A stretch of 24,164 nucleotides of DNA from JAGOBX01 sp036733285 (GTDB taxonomy: Bacteria; JAGOBX01), in the NCBI GenBank assembly GCA_036733285.1, contig DAINAU010000058.1, positions 1 to 24,164 on the forward strand. Reading direction: 5' to 3'. Every line of letters starts with the position of its first letter. Position 1 is the stretch's first letter. The notes beneath the pieces were generated by a model. The model saw nothing but the letters and a program-made list of their open reading frames with translations. It made no database searches and had not been told where the DNA came from. Positions 15,508 through 22,900 of the stretch are shown in pieces. A program made the translations under genes and the position numbers.

Positions 15508-16950
15508 ATGAAAACTTTCAGCATAGCTTACAGAAACATATTCAGAAATAAACGCAGGTCAATAATGACGATTATCGCAATAAGCGTGAGCTGTATCGCT
15601 TTATTGCTGTTCGGCGGTTTTGTTTCCTCGATTATGATAGGCGTTGAAACGGGGATACTTATGTCAACCGGTCATTTGCATATTTATAAAAAAGGGTTCT
15701 CTGATTACGGCGCCGGAAATACTGCGAATTACGGGATTGATAATTACAAAGGCATTATTGAAATCATAAATAACAGCGATGAATTGAAACCTTATACAAG
15801 GGTGACTTCATCCTTGCTTTTGTTCGGCGGCATCGCGGGTAATTATGATAAAGGAATATCTAACACATTTATCGGGCTCGGCGTCGACCCTGCCGGTATG
15901 AAAAAAATGTATGCTTGGAATTTCTATAATATCCGTTTAACTAAAAAAGGGTTGAATTTCGAGCTTGATGAAAATGACGCGAATACCGGGCTTATCGGTT
16001 ATGGTCTCGCGAAAATGCTGAAGTTAAATGAATTGCTTGACGAGAATGACAAAATTTCCGGGTTTCCAGAAATTCAGAAACAAGAAAATTCTGAAAAAAA
16101 TGAAACTCCTAAATTTGAAGATACCGGTTCTTTTGATATTGGCGGATTACTGGATTCTGTTGAACTTCCTGAAACCCGAACTTCAAATTCCGATAAATAT
16201 AAAGCTAAAATTGATTTGCTCGCCGCCACAGCCGGCGGGGCGCCCAATGTAGTAAATTTATATTTGAACAAAGCGGAAAAATTTCCTGTGAAAGTTCATA
16301 ATGAAAATATGATATTAGCAAATATTGAACTGGCGCAGAATCTTGTTTACGGTCAGTCTGAAAAAAAAGTTACAGCTATTGTAATGCAATTGCATAACAC
16401 TCAAGATATGGAGATTGTTAAACAAATATTAACAGAAAAATTCAGAAACGCCGGATATTTCGATAAACTTGAAATTAAACGGTTTGATGAAATCAGACCG
16501 GAATATAATCAGATTAACAATATGTTTATTACCATTTTTAGTTTTGTGGCGATTATAATGCTAATGATAATAATTGTAATACTTCTGAATACAATGTCGA
16601 TGAGCGTAATGGAACGTTATAATGAAATTGGAACTCTCCGGGCAATCGGTTTGCGCAGATTTAAAATATTAAAACAGTTTATTGCCGAGGGAATATTGCT
16701 TGGCTGTATGGGTTCAATTATCGGAGTAATCATATCAGCCGCCATTTCGTTTTCTGTTAATGCCGCCGAATTAACTTGGATTCCGCCGAATTATGCGAAT
16801 GAAATGCTTTTAAGTATTCATCTTTTTACAATACCGTGGTTTTTACCTTCAATAGTCGCGGGAATAATAGCGGTTGCGGGTATTGCGTCAATAATTCCGG
16901 CAAATAAAGCGGCTAATATGAATATTGTCGACGCGTTGAGACACAATTGA
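15508..16950 (+). CDS. LolE/MacB-type ABC transporter permease
   Basis: A 480-residue permease with the FtsX/MacB layout: one N-terminal membrane segment (about 18-45, after YRNIFRNKRRSIMT), a large periplasmic domain, then three segments at about 340-364, 392-416 and 441-463. The cytosolic coupling helix MERYNEIGTLRAIGLRRFKI lies after the second, and the C-terminal NKAANMNIVDALRHN is typical. The periplasmic domain carries an acidic, low-complexity insert (about 178-232, with QKQENSEKNETPKFEDTG). It pairs with the ATPase upstream. In a true Lol system this protein would lift lipoproteins from the membrane and hand them to LolA; a LolA-like gene follows 333 bases on. A single permease implies a homodimer rather than LolC plus LolE. 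Confidence 0.88.
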   Translation: MKTFSIAYRNIFRNKRRSIMTIIAISVSCIALLLFGGFVSSIMIGVETGILMSTGHLHIYKKGFSDYGAGNTANYGIDNYKGIIEIINNSDELKPYTRVTSSLLLFGGIAGNYDKGISNTFIGLGVDPAGMKKMYAWNFYNIRLTKKGLNFELDENDANTGLIGYGLAKMLKLNELLDENDKISGFPEIQKQENSEKNETPKFEDTGSFDIGGLLDSVELPETRTSNSDKYKAKIDLLAATAGGAPNVVNLYLNKAEKFPVKVHNENMILANIELAQNLVYGQSEKKVTAIVMQLHNTQDMEIVKQILTEKFRNAGYFDKLEIKRFDEIRPEYNQINNMFITIFSFVAIIMLMIIIVILLNTMSMSVMERYNEIGTLRAIGLRRFKILKQFIAEGILLGCMGSIIGVIISAAISFSVNAAELTWIPPNYANEMLLSIHLFTIPWFLPSIVAGIIAVAGIASIIPANKAANMNIVDALRHN

Positions 16951-17283
16951 AAGCAATTTTGAGTTTGAATTATATGCGGAAACGCTTTAGCGCTGGTTAA
17001 ATCCGGATAATTAGATGCGAAGTGAAGTTTTTCAAAACATAGATGTATTATTGCGATTTAGATATAAAATCGCAATTTATGTTAAAACTTCTAAAAACCC
17101 GAAAACTTTTAAATTTACGGCTTTAGCCGTAAATCATATGTTTTTAAGATTTTGAAAAATTGTCTAAAACAAGTATTCTATGCTGTCTGAACAATTTTTC
17201 AAAATCCTTATTCAGTTTTCTGGTTAAAAAATTGTAATTGTTTTTGAATCAAAGCGTTGAATTTATTTTAAGAGGATAAAATT
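16951..17283 (+). other. 333-base intergenic stretch containing repeat copy B
   Basis: No coding frame is supported. Most of the stretch, 17022-17230, is repeat copy B. The rest is AT-rich spacer, and the ribosome binding site GAGG at about 17270-17275 serves the ATG at 17284. No strong promoter pair was found. Confidence 0.7.
17022..17230 (+). repeat. Structured intergenic repeat, copy B
   Basis: The longest of the three copies. GAAGTTTTTCAAAACATA (17024-17041) matches copy A, and AAAACTTC (17084-17091) closes the first stem. The 24-base core at 17084-17107 has one mismatch to the others (C at 17100). The right arm is CAGTTTTCTGGTT (17213-17225). Three extra perfect hairpins sit inside: 17050-17059 with 17067-17076 (10 bp), 17113-17121 with 17126-17134 (9 bp), and 17148-17163 with 17191-17206 (16 bp). 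Confidence 0.75.
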
Positions 17284-18072
17284 ATGCAATTAAAATTATT
17301 AAGAATTTTTATATTAACATTGTTTTTCAATCTTGCTTGTTCTCTATGCGTTTCCGCCGGTATGCCGAACGCCAATGAGCTTGTCGTCAAATCCGATAAA
17401 ATTAGAAATCCCGATAAATCATTCAGAATGAAAACCGCGCTGATAGAATACAGAAATAACAAAGAAACTCAGAAAATGTTTTTTTCCGTTTATTCCAAGC
17501 CAAATCTGAAAACAGGCGAATACAATACGCTGATAAAGTTTCTTGAGCCTTCAAAAGATTATGGAAAACTTATGCTTAAAGACGGCGCAAACATCTGGTT
17601 TTTTGACCCGCTGTCAAAATCAACCGCTCGCATTTCGCCTCAACAGAGATTAATGGGTCAGACTTCAAACGGCGATGTTATGACAATAAATTTCAGCAAT
17701 GATTACGCCGCGTCAATCGTCAAAGAAGAAAATATCACAAGCGCCGACAAAAAGAAAATCGACTGTTATATGCTTGAGCTGACTGCAAAGGACAACGCCG
17801 CGAATTATTTTAGAATCGAATACTGGCTCGCTAAAGACGACGCGAATCCCGTTAAAGCAAATTTTTATTCTGCGAGCAATCGGCTTACAAAAATAATATT
17901 CTATAGAAATTACAAAAACGAACTCGGAGCTATGCGGCCGACAGAAGCCATTATTATCGATGGCATTGATAAAAATTTTGTTACGCGTATGATATTTTCG
18001 AATTTTGAATATCTTGATATAAAGGACGAAGTTTTTCAGAAATCCGCGCTCCAGAATTTTAAACTCGACTGA
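17284..18072 (+). CDS. LolA-like outer-membrane lipoprotein-sorting protein
   Basis: A 262-residue exported protein. Residues 1-25 form a signal peptide ending CVSA before GMPNA. The mature part matches the LolA-like fold of outer-membrane lipoprotein-sorting proteins: FRMKTALIEYRN, then FLEPSKDYGKLMLKDGANIWFFDP, the RISPQQRLMGQ loop, DCYMLELTAK and RIEYWLAKDDANPVKANF. The successive strands would form the half-barrel that holds a lipid or acyl chain. Its likely job is to ferry a lipoprotein or lipid across the periplasm from the LolD/LolE-like machine to the outer membrane. AGAGG before the ATG supports the start. It ends 3 bases before the next gene, a putative outer-membrane barrel. It is longer than classical LolA (about 200), as is usual for this subfamily. 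Confidence 0.85.
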   Translation: MQLKLLRIFILTLFFNLACSLCVSAGMPNANELVVKSDKIRNPDKSFRMKTALIEYRNNKETQKMFFSVYSKPNLKTGEYNTLIKFLEPSKDYGKLMLKDGANIWFFDPLSKSTARISPQQRLMGQTSNGDVMTINFSNDYAASIVKEENITSADKKKIDCYMLELTAKDNAANYFRIEYWLAKDDANPVKANFYSASNRLTKIIFYRNYKNELGAMRPTEAIIIDGIDKNFVTRMIFSNFEYLDIKDEVFQKSALQNFKLD

Positions 18073-18075
18073 TTT

Positions 18076-19527
18076 ATGGTTAGATTTTTTTTTTTACTGA
18101 TTATAGGCTGTTATTTTTTTTTTGCTACGGCGTCCGAATTTTACGCTGAAGAATTTGATTTTGGATTTCTTAATGAACCGCAAACCGAAGATACTAAACC
18201 GTCTAATCCCACCGATTATTCGTCAAAGAATTTCAAGTTTAATTTTACGCTGGAACAGTCGCTGAGGCTCAATTCTAAAAATTCAAAAATTGAGTCGCTC
18301 AGTATTCCGCTTTATTTTTTTGATTACTGGAATAACCGGTTGACTTTATCAACAAGATTAAAAATAAAATTTTTTGATAATCTCGCCTTGAATTTTTATG
18401 ACCGTCTGAATTATTTGAACGACGGCGATAACCGAATTTCAAGCGCGATTGTCAACAATGATATTAACGAACTCTATTTGTCATATAATATCAACTCTCT
18501 GAATACTTTTGAAGCGGGAAGAATAAATGTTAAAAATGGAGCGGCTATTGGTTTTAATCCGACGGATTTCTTAAAAATCTATGCCGGCAATGAAAAAGTT
18601 TCTGACGACCCGATTGTATTGCGAGAAAACAGGTTGGGAGTTTTAATGGCGCGTTTTCAAAACATTAATAAATTCGGCTCGTTTTCGGTTATCGCTGTTC
18701 CGCATGTTAATACAAGGCGCGAAAAATTTTTAACAACGCGCGGCTCGTTTCCGCTGAATTTGAATAAAACAAACTCTTCAGAAAAATATCTGTTCAAACT
18801 TGAAACAAATATTTTTAACAATATTCAGCCGGAAATTTTATATCTTTACGAAAGGGATAAATCGGGGTTCGGAGCTAATATTTCGACTGCAATCGGCGAT
18901 AATATCATCGCATACGCAGAATGGTCCGGCAAAAAAACATATAATATTTTAATGGAAACAATTCTTAAATATTGCTATGATTACGGAATATCGCAGGATT
19001 TGCCGAAAACATATCTGCCTGATTTCATAAAGAAAAAAAAATTCAAGAACCAGCTAAGCGCCGGCTTTTCTTTCGCTGAGAAAAAATATAAACGCTCCAC
19101 TTTTATAGAATATCACTACAATGAAAACGGGCTTGAAAAAAATTATCTCAAATATATAACAGAGTCGCCGTATTATAACGACGTCAGTCCTTATTTTAAC
19201 GAATTATATCTGTATCAGGCGTATTATTATTTGTTCTGGGCTGCGCGCGATAATGTTAATAATCTTATGGAACCCTATTCCAAACATCAAATTTTTGCTC
19301 GCAATCAATGGAATGAAGCGTTCGTTAATAAACTCAATCTGATAACAATGTTTCAATACAATATCCTTGATAAAAGTTTTTATACAAAATTCATAACAGA
19401 ATATAATTGCAGCAGCCGTTTAATCTTAAACGCATCAATAGTATTTTACAAAGGCGGAATTTTAAGCGAATACGGCGGTTTACCCGAATCCTACAATGTC
19501 AAACTCGGATGCTCTATTTTTTTTTGA
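18076..19527 (+). CDS. Putative outer-membrane beta-barrel protein
   Basis: A 483-residue protein with a signal peptide (MVRFFFLLIIGCYFFFATAS, cleavage near 20-25). It then has many alternating hydrophobic/polar strands (for example RLTLSTRLKIKFF, NELYLSYNINS, AGFSFAEKKYKRSTFIEYHYNE, KLGCSIFF) and ends in phenylalanine, the outer-membrane insertion signal. The strand count would suit a barrel of 16 or more strands. No TonB box or plug is visible. It resembles the barrels often found behind LolA-like genes (DUF1302-like layout), but no family is certain. Tight linkage to the LolA-like gene suggests it receives what that protein carries, or exports it to the surface. Tyr, Asn and Phe are abundant, as expected for a barrel. 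Confidence 0.7.
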   Translation: MVRFFFLLIIGCYFFFATASEFYAEEFDFGFLNEPQTEDTKPSNPTDYSSKNFKFNFTLEQSLRLNSKNSKIESLSIPLYFFDYWNNRLTLSTRLKIKFFDNLALNFYDRLNYLNDGDNRISSAIVNNDINELYLSYNINSLNTFEAGRINVKNGAAIGFNPTDFLKIYAGNEKVSDDPIVLRENRLGVLMARFQNINKFGSFSVIAVPHVNTRREKFLTTRGSFPLNLNKTNSSEKYLFKLETNIFNNIQPEILYLYERDKSGFGANISTAIGDNIIAYAEWSGKKTYNILMETILKYCYDYGISQDLPKTYLPDFIKKKKFKNQLSAGFSFAEKKYKRSTFIEYHYNENGLEKNYLKYITESPYYNDVSPYFNELYLYQAYYYLFWAARDNVNNLMEPYSKHQIFARNQWNEAFVNKLNLITMFQYNILDKSFYTKFITEYNCSSRLILNASIVFYKGGILSEYGGLPESYNVKLGCSIFF

Positions 19528-19580
19528 AATTCTAAGATTATGACTTATTATAATTTGTAAATTGAATTTTGTCGTTACAT

Positions 19581-19705
19581 ATAAAACTTCTAAAAACCTG
19601 AAAACTGCCAAGTAAAAATTAATGTTTTTGAAAAAGCGCGCAAAATCAATGTTTTTCCTTACTTCCAGCGCTTTTTTTAAAATTCCAATGCAGTTTTCAG
19701 GTTAA
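19581..19705 (+). repeat. Structured intergenic repeat, copy C
   Basis: The 24-base core AAAACTTCTAAAAACC... (19583-19606) is identical to copy A. A perfect 14-bp stem joins 19595-19608 with 19690-19703. Inside, AAAAAGCGC (19631-19639) pairs with GCGCTTTTT (19668-19676). The interior has no counterpart in copies A or B apart from an ATGTTTTTGAAAAA motif (19622-19635). The first stem arm seen in A and B is not clearly kept. Confidence 0.75.
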
Positions 19706-19782
19706 GCTACGTTTTTTTTACGCTGATTTTCTATATGGAAATTGTCAGTTTGATTTGATATTTTTTTAAATCTTCGCATATA

Positions 19783-19821
19783 TTAAAAAATACTTGCAAA
19801 AAAATAGCAACGAATTATAAT
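19783..19821 (+). promoter_or_regulatory. Probable sigma-70 promoter of the large secreted protein gene
   Basis: TTGCAA (19794-19799) and TATAAT (19816-19821), spacing 16, preceded by an A-rich stretch. TTAAAAAATACTTGC (19783-19797) is identical to 937-951. The leader would be about 90 bases. Confidence 0.55.
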
Positions 19822-19919
19822 AAAAATCAACAAGAAAATGATGAATTATTGCAATATACCATAACTTTATTTTTTTGATTTTAAAAAAAAACTCAGTAAG
19901 TTAATTTTATTATAAAACA

Positions 19920-22900
19920 ATGAATAATATTTGTTTCAGCATTAGCCGTATTTTTGTAATAGGTTTAATCATAATTTCTAAATATCGTAAATCTCATACT
20001 GCGATTAAGAAATTAAAGAATATATTTTGTATTACGCTCGTTTCAATACTATTTCTATCAATATTTTTTACAACCGCTATTTTATCTTTTAATGGCGGCA
20101 GCGGCGCAGCCGGCGACCCTTATCAGATTTCTACGCCAGCGCATTTAAACGACGTCAGAAATTTCCTTACTTCTCATTTTATTGTTGTAAATGATATTAA
20201 TTTAAATGAAGCGCCGTATAATACAGGTTCCGGTTGGGAACCTATCGGAACTTCCGGCTCGAAATTTCAAGGAAATTTTGATGGAAGGAATAAAATCATA
20301 TCCAATCTTTTTATCAGCCGTTCTGGCGAATCTAATATAGGCTTGTTCGGATATACTTATAAAGCCGTAATCCAAAATGTCCGGCTTGAAAATGTAAATG
20401 TTACAGGAGCAAACGGTGTCGGCGCATTAGTCGGGTATAATGATAGTTCTGTTATAACTAAAAGTTATACTAAAGGCGCGGTTGCCGGCACTGGACAGGT
20501 AGGCGGGTTCGTCGGGTATAATAATAATTATTCAAATATTAATCTTTGCTTTAATACAGCAACAGTAAACGCAAACAATGATGTCGGCGGTTTTGCAGGT
20601 TATAATAATAATTATTCTAAAATTATTGATTGTTTCAATAGAGGAAATGTATTAACTGCAACAAATACATTTGGTAATTTTCTCGGATATAATCAAACCA
20701 GCACAGCTTCAATAGTCAGTAATTGTTATAGCTCCGGTTCAGTGCCGACCTCTGGTACATATCGAGGCGCTTTTGCCGGTTATAATAATGGGACAATCTC
20801 CAATTCATTTTGGAACAAAGAAACTTCAGGAGATCCGGCATTAGGCGCAATCAACGGCGGTTCAGGTATCACTTCGTGTTCGGGTTTAGTAACTTCGCAA
20901 ATGAAAACGCAAAACATTTTTGTTGACAGCGGCTGGAATTTTACCGATACATGGATTATTGATTCTTCTATAAACGATGGTTATCCATATCTCCGTTCTT
21001 TTTTATTTTCAGGAAACGAATGGTATGTATCTACAACCGGAAACGATGCGAATATTGGCAGTTCAAGTTCGCCATTTTTAACAATTACAAAAGCGTTGTC
21101 TGTCGCTTTATCCGGCGATAGGATTAATATAGCGGCCGGAACATATTCTGAAGCCGTAGTAATCGATACTGATAATATTTCTTTAATCGGAGCGGATTCG
21201 GGTTTGACAATAATTAATCCAACGGGTGATTCGCTGACGAGCACGATTTACGGAATTTACGCGGCAAACCGGAGTAATTTAACTATTAAAAACTTGCGGA
21301 TTTTCGATTGCTACCATGGCGTATATTTTAACAATGTCGATACATCGACGGTCGAAAATGTGTGGGCTGAATATTGCGGGAATAGCGGCGGTTTCGGTTT
21401 TTTAATTGCGAATGGCAGTTGCTCGAATACCTTTGACAATTGTTATGCGTATAAAAATTATAAAGGTATTAATTTTAGTAATGCGTCCTACAATATTTTA
21501 AAAAACAGTAATGTATCTACAAGTTCGTCATACGGAATAAGTTTTAATAACTATAGCGTATATAATTTTTTATTATCTAATACATCGCAATATAATAACC
21601 GCTGTTTTTATTTTGAAGCAACCAGCGACACTAATACTTTAACTGGAAATACGGCAAAATATGCTAATGGTCAGGGGTTCAATTTTGAAAATGTAAAAGG
21701 ATTTACTGTAACCGGCAATACTGCAATGTCAAATTTAGGCACCGGATTTTATGTAAATGGTAGTATGTATAATAATTTGACCGGCAACACCGCCGTATTA
21801 AATACAACAATCGGATTTGACGTGCGCGACGGTTCGAACAATACTTTGATTGGCAACACTGCAATAAATAATGCGCAATACGGTATTTATTTGAAAACCG
21901 AAGTAAATTCAAAATTTTTGAATAACAAATCGGATTCAAATGGTATATATGGATTATATATGGAACAAAATTCCAATAACAATATTTTTTTAGGAAATTC
22001 TTTTAGTTTAAATCTTCAATGTGGAATATCGCTCAATTCAAGTTCAAATAACAAGTTTGAACAAAATGATTTGAAAAATAATATAATTTATCAAATTTCT
22101 CTTGGTGGAGCAGCCGATACATTTACAAAAAATAATATAAAAACATCTTCATCAAATCCGACTTACGCAGTTTATAATACGGAAAACGCCGATTTTGATT
22201 TCAACAGAAATTACTGGAATACCGGCGATTCCGCAGTAATATTTAATCAAATAAAAGGTACATACGCGAGCAAAGTAAAATTTACTCCTTATAGGACAAG
22301 CGAGATAGACACTGCAATTGGAGCTGATACAGTAGCTCCGGCGATTCCGGCATTTATTGACGCGGACACCGCGGCGCTATATCAAACATTGATACGCTGG
22401 ATAAAACCTTCAACAGATGAAGATGGGACTGGATTAACAGGATTAGCGGGATACAGATTATACCGCGCGCGCGCTTCGCAAGTCAGAGCTAATGGAGATA
22501 CTGAAAACTGGGAATCATTTTTTATTGCAGAAATATCCGATGCTAATGATACTGATTATATTGATTACGGTTTAATAAACGATACGGTTTATTATTATAG
22601 AATTGTAGCGTTTGACAGTCATTATATCAACGGGTATAATTTTCAAAATAGAAGTCCGTATTCAACGGTTTTAACTGTTAAAACAGCGGCTCAAGCTGGT
22701 TATGCCGGACCTAATTTTTATGTGAACGATACTTCGCAGACAAATGATTCGTATTGTCTTGGCATTGGCAGCGATACTTTGAATATCGGAAATGAAACAT
22801 CTCCTTTCAGAACAATAACTGCGGCATTACTGAAAGCGGCTGCGCTCGGCGGCAACTTCGTGATTTATATTGACGCCGGAATATATAATGAAACAGTAGT

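Larger units (their letters stand above)
19528..19919 (+). other. 392-base intergenic stretch: repeat copy C and a promoter
   Basis: No coding frame is supported. It holds repeat copy C at 19581-19705 and a promoter-like pair at 19794-19821, with AT-rich spacer between and after. The leader before the ATG at 19920 has no clear ribosome binding site. Confidence 0.7.

Noticed and set aside
19581..19705. Integron attC site
   Set aside because: The right end GTTAAGC fits GTTRRRY in copy C, but copies A and B do not fit, the left end lacks RYYYAAC, and no integrase or cassette row is present.
20340..20830. Short repeats taken as a CRISPR array
   Set aside because: The repeats are degenerate at DNA level, in frame, and encode the GLUG motif GxxxGYN.
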